Source of the DNA: Chthoniobacter sp.
Lineage (GTDB): Bacteria > Verrucomicrobiota > Verrucomicrobiia > Chthoniobacterales > Chthoniobacteraceae
Direction of reading: 5' to 3'
DNA: 64,000 nt
NCBI GenBank assembly: GCA_021414005.1
Contig: JAIOPH010000018.1
Coordinates: forward strand, 147,358-211,357
The notes below the pieces were generated by a model that was given only the letters and a program-made list of their open reading frames with translations, did no database searches and was not told where the DNA came from. Positions within the stretch are counted from its first letter, which is position 1, and the number at the start of each line of letters is the position of its first letter. Positions 9,425 through 19,288 of the stretch are shown piece after piece. The translations under genes and the position numbers were made by a program.

Positions 9425-10908
9425 GCGCCCGTCACCTGCTGGCCTTGCTGGCATTTTCTGTTACCCCGCTGCTGGCCGCCGAAGATCTCGGAGCCATGTG
9501 GGGCACGGCCAGGGAGGAGGCGAAATACTACCCCATCGTGGACATCCCCATTCCAGCGGAGATCCCGATGCGCCCCGGCAGTTTCGATGTTCTCCCCGAC
9601 GGCCGCCTGGCCGTGGGCACGCGACGCGGCGACATCTATTTCATCAAGGGTGCGTTCGATGCCCCGCCCAAGCCGGAGTATCACCTGTTTGCCACCGGTC
9701 AGGATGAAATCTTCGGCCTCGCCTGGAAAGACGGTGCCATGACATCCACCAGTTTTGGCGAGGTCACCCGCATTGCGGATACCAATGGTGATGGCGTCGC
9801 CGACAACTACGACACGCTGACCAACAACTGGGGCTACGCCGAGGGACACGAGTTCGCCTTTTCCTCCAAGCACGATCCCGAGGGCAACATCTGGGTGGCG
9901 CTCGGTTTGAGCGGCTCCTATGAATCGCACAACCTGTTTCGCGGCTGGGCGGTCAAGGTGACACCGACTGGCAAAATGATCCCGGTTTGCAGCGGCCTGC
10001 GCAGTCCTGCCGGCGTCGGGCCGAATGCCGAGGGAGCCATGTTTGTCATCGAAAGCCAGGGGCCGTGGAACGGCTGCTGTTCGCTGAAACATCTCAAGGA
10101 AGGGGCCTTTCTCGGCCATCCTGCGAGCTACAACTGGTATCCTTTCGCCCCCAATGTAAAAGCGCCGGAACTGGTGCCCAAGAGCGACTCCCGCATGGGC
10201 GTGGAGAAGAAGCGGGTGAAGGAACTGGTGCCTCCCGCGGTGAAGTTCCCCTACATTAAAATGGGCCGTTCCATCTCCGGCTTTCGGCTTAATAAGACCG
10301 GGGGCAAGTTCGGTCCCTTCGATAACCAGATTTTTCTCGGCGACTACACGCTCAGTATCATCATGCGGGCGACGACCGAGCAAATCAACGGCGTGTGGCA
10401 AGGCGCGTGTTATCCCTTCCGCGAGGGTCTGGCCACCGGGATTATGAACGTGGAGTTTTCCCCCAAGGGACAACTGATCGCCGGCGGCTTCACCACCAAC
10501 AGCCAGTGGCCCGTGCGCGGAACTCAACCCTTCGCCCTCCAGCGCATCGACTGGACGGGCGTGGTGCCTTTCGAGATCAAGGAGATCAACATTAAGAAGG
10601 ATGGCTTTCTCGTCACCTTTACCAAGCCGGTGGACAAGGCCGTCGCGGCCAAAACTGACGTCTATAACATCACCACCTACACCCACATTTACCACGGCGG
10701 TTATGGCAGCCCGGAAGTGGATCAGACCACGCCCCTCGTGACCAAGGCGGTTCCTTCGGCGGATGGGTTGTCCGTGATGGTCCATTTGGAGAAAATCACC
10801 GAGGACCACATCCACGATTTCGACCTCGGCAAGCTAACTTCCAAAGACGGCGAACCGCTGCTCCACAAGAACGCCTACTACACGGTCAACGAGATACCGA
10901 ACGAGTAG
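9418..10908 (+). CDS. Membrane-bound/PQQ-type dehydrogenase-like beta-propeller protein (DUF7133-like)
   Basis: Signal peptide; MRPGSFDVLPDGRLAVGTRRGDIYFIKG, ADTNGDGVADNYDTLTNNWG, GLRSPAGVGPNAEGAMFVIESQG; ATG overlaps the upstream stop (ATGGTAA). Confidence 0.75.
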   Translation: MVSARHLLALLAFSVTPLLAAEDLGAMWGTAREEAKYYPIVDIPIPAEIPMRPGSFDVLPDGRLAVGTRRGDIYFIKGAFDAPPKPEYHLFATGQDEIFGLAWKDGAMTSTSFGEVTRIADTNGDGVADNYDTLTNNWGYAEGHEFAFSSKHDPEGNIWVALGLSGSYESHNLFRGWAVKVTPTGKMIPVCSGLRSPAGVGPNAEGAMFVIESQGPWNGCCSLKHLKEGAFLGHPASYNWYPFAPNVKAPELVPKSDSRMGVEKKRVKELVPPAVKFPYIKMGRSISGFRLNKTGGKFGPFDNQIFLGDYTLSIIMRATTEQINGVWQGACYPFREGLATGIMNVEFSPKGQLIAGGFTTNSQWPVRGTQPFALQRIDWTGVVPFEIKEINIKKDGFLVTFTKPVDKAVAAKTDVYNITTYTHIYHGGYGSPEVDQTTPLVTKAVPSADGLSVMVHLEKITEDHIHDFDLGKLTSKDGEPLLHKNAYYTVNEIPNE

Positions 10909-11376
10909 CGTGGCGCTGTGGCAAGTGAGAGCGACGACCAGGCCGTTCAGCCTCACACCCACTCCGCACAAAGGAGCTCCGCTTGCAGAAGCACCGTTTT
11001 CACCGCCTCTTCCTGTAAGTCCGGCTGAGGAGTTTGGTGGCGAGCGGTGGATGAAGAGGCAAAGTTGGCGTTGCCATTGGGCGGGACGCCGAATTGATAA
11101 CGCCTCCGCGTTCACCCTGCGGGCTTTCTGTGGCAGTCTTTCTCGCTCCGCTCGAATGGCTGCCTGCTTACGGGAGCTTGGCTGGCCGGTGGAGTGGGAT
11201 TCCATGACGCAGCGTAGCATTTGCTTTCCGGCAGGCTCAATCTCTCGTTGGCGATTTCGCCGGGTTATTTTTCCTCCCTTGGGGCGTGACTGGCGGCTTC
11301 CTGGTTTTTCTGGGCGGTGGCGAAGGATATCCTCGCGTGTGGCCGCGGTGCTCCGTAGCCTTACGCCCACTGCACC

Positions 11377-12417
11377 ATGATGAAATCCAATCTGCCCAGT
11401 CTGCTCTGCTCGCTCGCGTTGCTTCTTTCCTGCGGCACGGTGCTGGCCCACCCCGTTCCCGAAAGCCCGCAATGGCTGATCTATTCGGGCGGTGACGGTC
11501 CCGGCAAAGGCAAGCACATCGTGCTGATCGCCGCCGATCAGGAATACCGGAGCGAGCAATCCATGCCGATGATGGCGAAGATCCTGAGCAAGTATCACGG
11601 CTTCGACTGCACGGTGCTGTTTGCCGTAAACGAAAAGGGCGAAGTGGACCCGACGATGCCGGTCTATCCAGAGAAAGGGAAAGAGTTCAAGGAGCACCAC
11701 ATTCCCGGTCTGGAGCATCTGGCTTCGGCCGATCTGGTTATTTTCTTCGCCCGTCTTTTGACCCTGCCCATGACTGAGCGGGAGCAGATCGTGAAGTATA
11801 TCGACTCCGGCAAACCCATCATCGCGATCCGCACGGCCAACCACGGTTTTCACGGCGCGCTGCCTTACAAGATTGACGGCAAGAATGTGAATTGGGGCAA
11901 CGACTTGCTCGGCGGCAGCTTCATGAATCATCACGGCCGCTGGCATGCCGACTCTACTCGCGGGACCATCGTCCCGGAGCAAAAGGATCATCCCATCCTC
12001 GCGGGCGTCACCGACATCTGGGGAACCTCGGACGTTTACCGGACTTACAAGGAAGGGGGCAGTCTGCCCGCCGGTTGCACGGCTCTGGTGTGGGGGCAAC
12101 CGCTGGTCGGGCGAAAGCACGACGATGCGCCGAATCCCAAGTTGGAGCCGCTGCCGGTCGCATGGTTCAAATTCTGGACGACCAGCGAGGGCAAAAACGC
12201 GCGGGTGTTTCAATCCACCATGGGCAGTGGCGACGATCTGGAAAGCGCGGGGTTGCGCCGGCTGATCATCAACGCCGCGTACTGGGGCATGGGAATGGAA
12301 GCCGCGATCTCGCCGACTCGCAGCGTGGAAATCGTGGGCGAATACAAGCCGCTCGAAAGCGGCTTTGAATACGAGAAGATTGGCGTCGTGCCGAAACCGC
12401 CGTCCGCTTACAAATAG
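11377..12417 (+). CDS. Secreted ThuA-like domain protein
   Basis: Signal peptide; HIVLIAADQEYRSEQSMPMMAKILSKYHGFDCTVLF, IAIRTANHGFHG. Confidence 0.8.
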   Translation: MMKSNLPSLLCSLALLLSCGTVLAHPVPESPQWLIYSGGDGPGKGKHIVLIAADQEYRSEQSMPMMAKILSKYHGFDCTVLFAVNEKGEVDPTMPVYPEKGKEFKEHHIPGLEHLASADLVIFFARLLTLPMTEREQIVKYIDSGKPIIAIRTANHGFHGALPYKIDGKNVNWGNDLLGGSFMNHHGRWHADSTRGTIVPEQKDHPILAGVTDIWGTSDVYRTYKEGGSLPAGCTALVWGQPLVGRKHDDAPNPKLEPLPVAWFKFWTTSEGKNARVFQSTMGSGDDLESAGLRRLIINAAYWGMGMEAAISPTRSVEIVGEYKPLESGFEYEKIGVVPKPPSAYK

Positions 12418-12443
12418 ACCGCCGAGTTCGCGCGGGTGCGCGG

Positions 12444-13085
12444 TTATTGGTGGATGACGAAGACGACGCGGAAGAGGCCGCTGGCGGTTGTTTCTTCGCG
12501 CTGCACGGGGACGGCGAGGAGGCGCTGAAACATCTCGGTTTCCAGCCGGGCGATGAAGGGATACGCCCGGAGCAGGTCGAGAATCGGCGAGTGGTGTTCG
12601 ACGATACGCAGGTCGTCGCCGGGATTTTCGCTCGCAACCTCCGCCATGTAGCCATCGTGATCGCGCAGGCGGGCAAGCCATTTGGCGCGCTCGGCGAGGG
12701 TGTCGCCCTTGAGGCGCGCGGCGTAGTCGGCGGCTTTTTCCTGAAAGGCCACGAGTAACAGTTTCTCCGCCGCGGTGACGCCGAAGAGTTTTTGCGCGGC
12801 GATGAGCACGTCGAGAGTCATGGCGTTGCTCGTGGTGGGAAAGAGATCGTGCGCCCGTTGGGTGAGGCGGTAGAGCATGCGCGGTCGGCCGACGGCTTGC
12901 GGTTCGCGCCAAGTGTCGAGCAGGCCGCGTTTCTCCAAGTCCAGGCACATGTCCTTTACGCCCATGTAGCTCATGCTGAGTCGCGCGGCCAAATCGGCGA
13001 CGCACAAGCCCTGGCTTCGCTTCAACTCATTGAGCACCCGCAGTCGCGCACTGCGGCCAACCTGCTGAATGAGGCGCTGTTTCAT
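12444..13085 (-). CDS. HTH transcriptional regulator (ArsR/SufR-like winged helix)
   Basis: RSARLRVLNELKRSQGLCVADLAARLSMSYMGVKDMCLDLEKRGLLDTWREPQAVGRPRMLYRLT; start taken as ATG at 13085. Confidence 0.75.
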   Translation of the reverse strand: MKQRLIQQVGRSARLRVLNELKRSQGLCVADLAARLSMSYMGVKDMCLDLEKRGLLDTWREPQAVGRPRMLYRLTQRAHDLFPTTSNAMTLDVLIAAQKLFGVTAAEKLLLVAFQEKAADYAARLKGDTLAERAKWLARLRDHDGYMAEVASENPGDDLRIVEHHSPILDLLRAYPFIARLETEMFQRLLAVPVQREETTASGLFRVVFVIHQ

Positions 13086-13177
13086 GGAGGGAGAGAGAGT
13101 GAGCCACAATGGCTGCGAAATGACACGAAGGTTCGCGCCCCATTGGGGGCGCGCGGGCCTCGTCTTTTTTTCCGCCG

Positions 13178-14530
13178 ATGCGTAGTTTCGCGGCTGTGTC
13201 CGACCTTTTCTCCGAACCTTCCGCCGCCGCGCCGAGCACTGTGGGCGCGCCGCTGGCGCAGCGGATGCGTCCGGCTTCGCTCGATGAATACGCGGGCCAG
13301 GAGCACATCCTCGCGCCGGGCAAACTGCTGCGCCGCGCCATCGAGGCAGATCGCATTTCCTCAATCATTCTTTTTGGCCCGCCGGGCACGGGGAAGACCA
13401 CGCTGGCCGAGATCATCGCCAGCGCCACGCAGTCGCGGTTTGAGCGGCTGAGTGGGGTGGAAAGCAATGTCGCCGATCTGCGCCGCGTCATCGCCAGCGC
13501 TGGCAACCGGCTCGCGAACAAGGGTGAGAAGACGATTCTCTTCATCGACGAAATCCACCGCTGGAACAAGGCGCAGCAGGATGTGCTGCTGCCCGATGTC
13601 GAGCGCGGTACGGTGCGCCTGATCGGCGCGACAACGCACAACCCGTATTTTTACATCAACTCGCCGTTGGTCTCGCGCTCGCAGGTTTTCCAACTCGAAC
13701 CGCTCCGCGTGGAAAGCCTCGTCGCGCTGCAACGGCGCGCGCTCGCGGATGAAAAGCGGGGCTTTGGCTACCTGCGGATTGAGATCGCGGACGAGGCGCT
13801 CGCGCACCTCGCGACGTCGGCCGATGGCGACGCGCGCAAGTGTCTCAACGCGCTCGAAATCGCGGTCGTTACCACGCCGGCCGGGGCGGATGGCGTGATT
13901 CGCATCGACCGCGCGACGGCCGAGGAGAGCATCCAGAAAAAGGCCGTGGTCTATGATGCCGACGGCGATCAGCACTACGACACCATCTCGGCTTTCATCA
14001 AAAGCGTGCGCGGCTCCGATCCCGACGCCGCGCTCTATTGGCTGGCGAAGATGCTCTACGCCGGCGAGGAGGTGCGGTTTATCGCGCGGCGGCTGGTCAT
14101 TCTCGCGAGCGAGGACATCGGGTTGGCCGATCCGCACGGGCTGGTGCTGGCCGTGGCGGCGCAGCAGGCGGTGGAATTCATCGGCCTTCCCGAGGCGCAA
14201 ATTCCCCTCGCGCATTGTACTGTCTATTTGGCCACCGCGCCGAAATCCAATCGCGCCTATACCGCACTCCACGCTGCGCAGGCGGATGTAAAAGGCGGCG
14301 TCACACTCGCCGTTCCGCGGCATCTGCGCAGTACCGGCAGCAAACGCGCGAAGAAAGCGCTCGGCCATACCGGCTATCAATACAGCCACGACGGCGAAGG
14401 CGCGTACGTGCCGCAAGCCTACCTCCCGGAAGGGCGCCGGTATTACGAACCCGGCGATCAAGGCGCGGAGAGGCGGATCAAAGAACGGCTGGATTACTGG
14501 CGCGCGCTTTTCGAGCAGGCGCAGGCTTGA
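13178..14530 (+). CDS. rarA: Replication-associated recombination protein A (AAA ATPase)
   Basis: RMRPASLDEYAGQEHILAPGKLLRRAIEADRISSIILFGPPGTGKTTLAEIIA. Confidence 0.92.
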   Translation: MRSFAAVSDLFSEPSAAAPSTVGAPLAQRMRPASLDEYAGQEHILAPGKLLRRAIEADRISSIILFGPPGTGKTTLAEIIASATQSRFERLSGVESNVADLRRVIASAGNRLANKGEKTILFIDEIHRWNKAQQDVLLPDVERGTVRLIGATTHNPYFYINSPLVSRSQVFQLEPLRVESLVALQRRALADEKRGFGYLRIEIADEALAHLATSADGDARKCLNALEIAVVTTPAGADGVIRIDRATAEESIQKKAVVYDADGDQHYDTISAFIKSVRGSDPDAALYWLAKMLYAGEEVRFIARRLVILASEDIGLADPHGLVLAVAAQQAVEFIGLPEAQIPLAHCTVYLATAPKSNRAYTALHAAQADVKGGVTLAVPRHLRSTGSKRAKKALGHTGYQYSHDGEGAYVPQAYLPEGRRYYEPGDQGAERRIKERLDYWRALFEQAQA

Positions 14531-14560
14531 CGCCCTTAAGCGCGGCCCGGACGCTCGCGC

Positions 14561-15352
14561 ATGCTTCCGCTCGCCGCCGAAAAATTTCCCGCCACGCCTG
14601 ATGAACTCGCGACTGCGCTTGCAGCCGGTTTATCGGTGCGCGGGGTACAGGCGAAAGGCGTCCACGCCGCGGGGGCTGGGCTGGCGGAGATTGCGGAGTT
14701 GCAGGTGGATTTGACAGGAGCCCGCTGCACCCGCGACTTCCGCGTTTCCACGGCACCGGTGACCGAGTCGGCGGCTGTGGAGATCGCGCACTTCGTGGTA
14801 ATGGGCGAGCCGATGGACTTCGAAGGCACGCCGCTGCGGCTGAACTTGGAAGCGGAAGGCGTGTCGTGCGGCTTTGCCGGCGCGCCCCGTGACGGGACGC
14901 TGGTGCTGACCAGCGCGACGGGCGGTTCGCTTGTCCTCGCGGTCGCGCACGAGGCTTTGGAGGCGTTGCTGCACCGACTCGCGAAAGGCGTCGCGGAAAA
15001 GCAGGGCGTGGAGATCCGGCAGACGAAGCTGACGCTGACGGCGCGCGGACCGCGCGTGCTTTCGTTTCGCTGCACGGTGACGGCCAAGGTCTTCGTGATG
15101 ACGGCGGAGCTTTCCCTCTCCGGTGATCTCGAAGTGGACGAGCAGCTTCAAGCCCGACTCTCCGGCCTGACCCTCGGCGGCGACGCGATGATCACGAAAA
15201 TGGCCGCCGGTTTCGCGCGTCCGTACCTCGACAAGCTCGAAGGCCGTACGATTCCGCTGCTCGCTTTCGGGCTGGGCGGGATGCGCCTGCGCGACGTGGA
15301 ACTCGCCACCGCCGACGGCCTGGAGATCCGCGCGAAGTTCGGGCGCGGCTGA
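14561..15352 (+). CDS. Hypothetical protein (DUF2993-like guess)
   Basis: Intact ORF immediately downstream of rarA, typical codon composition. Confidence 0.55.
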   Translation: MLPLAAEKFPATPDELATALAAGLSVRGVQAKGVHAAGAGLAEIAELQVDLTGARCTRDFRVSTAPVTESAAVEIAHFVVMGEPMDFEGTPLRLNLEAEGVSCGFAGAPRDGTLVLTSATGGSLVLAVAHEALEALLHRLAKGVAEKQGVEIRQTKLTLTARGPRVLSFRCTVTAKVFVMTAELSLSGDLEVDEQLQARLSGLTLGGDAMITKMAAGFARPYLDKLEGRTIPLLAFGLGGMRLRDVELATADGLEIRAKFGRG

Positions 15353-15354
15353 AC

Positions 15355-17559
15355 TTACTTCGCCGCACTCGCGGTCGCCGCCTTGGGCGCGCGATAAAGG
15401 CCGATGAGATCGTTGAGGATGTTCAGCGTCTCGTTTTTGATGGTATCGAGGCCCGCGCTCTTGGTCTCGCCCTCGCCTTCATCGTCGGCTCCGTCCTCGT
15501 CGGGTGATTCCGCGGCGGGATCTTTCACCTCGGGCTTGCTGGCTTCGTCCGGTGCTTTCTTCTCGGGCTTTTCGCTGGTCACGAGCTTCAGATCCGGCTT
15601 GCTCACATTCTCCAAAGTCAAAGCGTACACTTTGGCCTCGGGCTGCTTAAGTTTCGCGCGCGCGGCAGTGCGGGTTTCCTTGCGGGTCTTGTCCTCCTCA
15701 ATCTCGGCGCGGCGGACTTTCTCGTTGAGCGAAACTTTGTTTTCGGCGACGCGCTTTTTCGCGGCTTCGAGATCCTCGGTGATGTAACGAAATTCTGGAT
15801 CGGCAGCGACGCGGGTCGCCGAGCGGTCGCGGAGTTCCTTTTTGAAAAGCGGGCGATCCCATTTTTCAAAATCCGCCGCAGGCACCGTGTCATACGGCAG
15901 CGGTCCTTTGAGCGCGCTCTCGCCGATCTCCGGCTGGTCGAAAATCGAGGGCAGGCGCACGTCGGACTCGACGCCCTTGAGCTGAGTGGAGCCGCCGGCG
16001 ATGCGGTAGAATTTCTGAATGGTAAGCTTGAGTGCGCCGGCCTCGTTGTTACCGCTGCCGAGGAAGGGCATGATGCGCCCGATTTCGAGCATCGTCTGGA
16101 CGGTGCCTTTGCCGAAAGTGCTGGCATCGCCGACGACCACGCCGCGCCCGTAGTCCTGGATGGCGGCGGCGAAAATTTCGCTCGCGCTGGCGCTCAGCCG
16201 GTTGCAGCAAACGATCAGCGGGCCGTCCCACGCGATGGAGGAATCGCGATCCTTGTTCACATGCTGGTTGCCGCTGGCGTCCTTGGACTGAACGACCGGC
16301 CCCTTTTTTATGAAGAGCCCGGTGAGGTTCACCGATTCCTCCAGCGAGCCGCCGCCATTGCGCCGAAGATCCATGACGAGCCCCTGAATATTCTCCTGTT
16401 TGAGCCGGTTGATCAGCGCGAGCACGTCTTTCGTGGTGCTCTTCGCGCCCGCCGCGCCGCTGTGCTCCATGTCGGCGTAGAAAGACGGGAGCACGATCCA
16501 GCCGAGGCGTATCGGAGTGCCGTCCGGTCCGGTTCGCTCGATGATCTCCGCGTGCGCTTCCTGTTCCTTGAGTTTGATCTCGTCGCGTTTGATCTCGATG
16601 ACTTTGCGCACCGACGGATCAGCCGCATTTACCGGGATGACTTGCAGGCGGACAACGGTGTCCTTTTTGCCCCGGATCATCTCCACGACCTTGTCGAGCT
16701 TCATGTCCACGGCATCCACGAATTCCTTTTCCCCCTGCGCCACCGCCGCCACGCGGTCGCCCACTTTCAGGCGTCCGTCCTTGGCCGCCGGCCCGCCGGT
16801 CACGAGTTCCGTGATCTTCGTGTAGCCTTCGTCCGACCGCAGCACCGCGCCGATGCCAATGAGGCCGAGCCGCATGCTGATCTGGAAGTTTTCCAGCTCC
16901 GACCGGCTCATGTATTCCGAGTGCGGGTCGTAGGTTTGAGCGAGGATCGTGAGGAAGCCCTTCATCATGTCTTCCTTCGTCTGCTCGCGCAGATAGCGCA
17001 GCACCTGATCGTAGCGGCGCGTCAGCGTTTTCACCGGCGGATTGAGCGCGTGTTTGGCCAGCGCTTCCTGAAGTAATTCGCCCTCAATCCGGTCGCGCCA
17101 GAGTGTGTCGGCATCGGCTTCGTCCTTCGGCCAGGCGGCCTTCTGGCGGTTGATCTGCACCGTGCGGTCGCTGGTGAAATCAAACTTCTGTTTCACCAGT
17201 TCCTTGTTCTTCGCGATCCGGTCTTCCACGCGCTTTTTGTAAGTATTGAAAATGGTGAATGCCGGGTCGGTGTTGCCGAGCAGCACGTCGTTGCTCAGGG
17301 TCGAGCCGTATTTCGAGGTGAAACCGTCCACGTCTTTCTGCGTGAAGTAGAGGTGGTTGTAGTCGAGCCCTTCGAGGTAGTTCTTGAGGAACTGCTTGGA
17401 GATTTTGTCGTCGAGTTTCTGCCGGCTGTAATGGCCTTGCTCCAGCAGACGCCCCACCGAGATTTCGACCTGCGCCGGATCGGGATCGGCGGCGACTCCA
17501 CAGGGAGCAAGGGCGAGGAGCGAGGCCAGCGGAAGGCAGAGAAAGCGGAGCGATTTCAT
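15355..17559 (-). CDS. Carboxy-terminal/tail-specific protease (Prc/CtpA, S41)
   Basis: GLDYNHLYFTQKDVDGF, PDZ region, DLRRNGGGSLEESVNLTGLFI, LSASASEIFAAAIQDYGRGVVVGD..TFGKGTVQ. Confidence 0.92.
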   Translation of the reverse strand: MKSLRFLCLPLASLLALAPCGVAADPDPAQVEISVGRLLEQGHYSRQKLDDKISKQFLKNYLEGLDYNHLYFTQKDVDGFTSKYGSTLSNDVLLGNTDPAFTIFNTYKKRVEDRIAKNKELVKQKFDFTSDRTVQINRQKAAWPKDEADADTLWRDRIEGELLQEALAKHALNPPVKTLTRRYDQVLRYLREQTKEDMMKGFLTILAQTYDPHSEYMSRSELENFQISMRLGLIGIGAVLRSDEGYTKITELVTGGPAAKDGRLKVGDRVAAVAQGEKEFVDAVDMKLDKVVEMIRGKKDTVVRLQVIPVNAADPSVRKVIEIKRDEIKLKEQEAHAEIIERTGPDGTPIRLGWIVLPSFYADMEHSGAAGAKSTTKDVLALINRLKQENIQGLVMDLRRNGGGSLEESVNLTGLFIKKGPVVQSKDASGNQHVNKDRDSSIAWDGPLIVCCNRLSASASEIFAAAIQDYGRGVVVGDASTFGKGTVQTMLEIGRIMPFLGSGNNEAGALKLTIQKFYRIAGGSTQLKGVESDVRLPSIFDQPEIGESALKGPLPYDTVPAADFEKWDRPLFKKELRDRSATRVAADPEFRYITEDLEAAKKRVAENKVSLNEKVRRAEIEEDKTRKETRTAARAKLKQPEAKVYALTLENVSKPDLKLVTSEKPEKKAPDEASKPEVKDPAAESPDEDGADDEGEGETKSAGLDTIKNETLNILNDLIGLYRAPKAATASAAK

Positions 17560-17708
17560 CAGAGAAAGTAGGACGGTGAACGCGGCAAACTGACAGAATT
17601 CCCCCAAAGCGCAAACCTGACTTCCGCACCCGCGGCGATTCCCGCAGGCCGGCCCAACGCCCGCTTGCCCCCAGCCCCGCCAGACGCTCCACTGCCCTCC
17701 CGATTTCC

Positions 17709-18320
17709 ATGAACCTCGACATCTTCACCGGCGGCGTCTTCGACACGAACTGCTACTTTCTCCGCGACCACGGCATCCTCATCGACGCCCCGCAGGACGC
17801 CGCCGCCTGGCTGGCCGCACGCGGCTACGCCGTAAAAACGCTCCTCCTCACCCACGGCCACATCGACCACGTCTGGGACGCCGCCCGCATCCAGCGTGAG
17901 CACGGTTGTCGCGTGGGCTACCACCGCGACGGCGAACGGATGGTCACCGAGCCGGGCTTCTTCAAGCAATTCGGCTACGGCTGGGAGATCGAGCCGATCG
18001 CGCCCGGCTTTCACATCGACGAAAGCCCCTCGCTGACCATCGAAGGCCTCCCCCTGCAGGTCCTGCTCGTCCCCGGCCATTGCCCCGGCAGCCTCTGCTT
18101 TCTGGAAAAGGACGCCCGCATCCTCTTCGGCGGTGACGTGCTCTTTGCCGGCGGCGTCGGCCGCAGCGATCTACCCGGCGGCGATGGCCCGCTCCTTTTC
18201 CGCGGCATCCGCGAGAAGATCTTCCCCCTCGGCGACGACATCACCGTCCTTTCCGGCCACGGCCCCGCGACGAAAATCGGCATCGAGCGCCGCACCAACC
18301 CCTTCGTGGGCGAAGGGTAG
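17709..18320 (+). CDS. MBL-fold metallo-hydrolase (glyoxalase II-like)
   Basis: LLTHGHIDHVWDA, VPGHCPGSLCFLEKDARILFGGDVLFAGGVGRSDLPGG. Confidence 0.88.
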   Translation: MNLDIFTGGVFDTNCYFLRDHGILIDAPQDAAAWLAARGYAVKTLLLTHGHIDHVWDAARIQREHGCRVGYHRDGERMVTEPGFFKQFGYGWEIEPIAPGFHIDESPSLTIEGLPLQVLLVPGHCPGSLCFLEKDARILFGGDVLFAGGVGRSDLPGGDGPLLFRGIREKIFPLGDDITVLSGHGPATKIGIERRTNPFVGEG

Positions 18321-18334
18321 GGCAGCTTCGTCAG

Positions 18335-19288
18335 TTACTTCACCGGCGGCACGGGGCCGAATTTGAAAAGGTGCAGGAGGGCGCTGTCGGTGGTCAGGAC
18401 GAGCGTGGTCTCGCGGGCGAAAACCGTGCGGTAGGTTTCGAGCGTGCGGGTGAAACTGTAGAACTCCCGCGCCTCGGGCGTCTGGCCATAGGCGGCGGCG
18501 TAGATGGCCGTGGCCTCGGCGTCGGCCTTGCCCTGCACCTCCTGCACTTTGCGGTATGCCTCGGACTCGATCTGCGCCAGATCGCGCTCGCGTTTGCCGA
18601 GAATTTCGGCGGCCTCGCCTTCGCCTTCCGAACGGAAACGCGCGGCGATCTGCTGCCGCTCGCTGATCATGCGTCCGTAAATCTTTGCGGCCACGCCGGG
18701 ATTGTAGTTAATGCGCTTGAAGCGTACGTCGAGCAGCTCGATGCCGTAATCCTTGAGCGCGGGTTTCGCGGCTTCGAGGATCTCCGTCTCCAGCACCGCC
18801 CGGCCAAAACGGATCTCGGGCAGGGTGGTGCCCAAGCTGGCGTCCAGGCTCGCGTCCACGACGGGCTTCCGGTCGCGCTGGGTGCGGATGATTTCCACGA
18901 GTTGATGCCGCGCGATGGAGTTGCGCGTTTCGCTGCCGAGAATGTTGGTGATGCGATCCTTCGCGCGCCGCTCATCGGTCAGGCGCACGAAGTAGGTATG
19001 CGCGTCCGTGATCCGCCAGCGCGCAAAGGCATCCACGTCGATGTAAAGCTTGTCCTCGGTGGTCATGTTGGCGGTCGGACCGTCCCATTCGAGGATGCGC
19101 TTTTCGATGCGATTCACCGTCTGGATGAACGGGACTTTCCAATGCAGCCCGGCGGCGGTGACCGGTGTGCCGATCTGCTGGCCAAACTGGGTGATGATGA
19201 CCTGCTCGGTTTCGAGAACGGTGTAGGCCGAGTTAAAAAGGAGCAGCGCGGCGACGATGACGAGCGGGAGAAAGAGGGCGCGTTTCAT
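18335..19288 (-). CDS. hflC: Protease modulator HflC (SPFH)
   Basis: ETEQVIITQFGQQIGTPVTAAGLHWKVPFIQTVNRIEKRILEWDG. Confidence 0.9.
   Translation of the reverse strand: MKRALFLPLVIVAALLLFNSAYTVLETEQVIITQFGQQIGTPVTAAGLHWKVPFIQTVNRIEKRILEWDGPTANMTTEDKLYIDVDAFARWRITDAHTYFVRLTDERRAKDRITNILGSETRNSIARHQLVEIIRTQRDRKPVVDASLDASLGTTLPEIRFGRAVLETEILEAAKPALKDYGIELLDVRFKRINYNPGVAAKIYGRMISERQQIAARFRSEGEGEAAEILGKRERDLAQIESEAYRKVQEVQGKADAEATAIYAAAYGQTPEAREFYSFTRTLETYRTVFARETTLVLTTDSALLHLFKFGPVPPVK

Noticed and set aside
10910-11376. ORFs in the gap between the DUF7133-like and ThuA genes
   Set aside because: No domain, no signal peptide; possible relic but family not identifiable by eye.
10834-13005. 723-aa antisense ORF spanning several genes
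   Set aside because: Overlaps the ThuA gene and the HTH regulator; composition looks like noncoding shadow frame.
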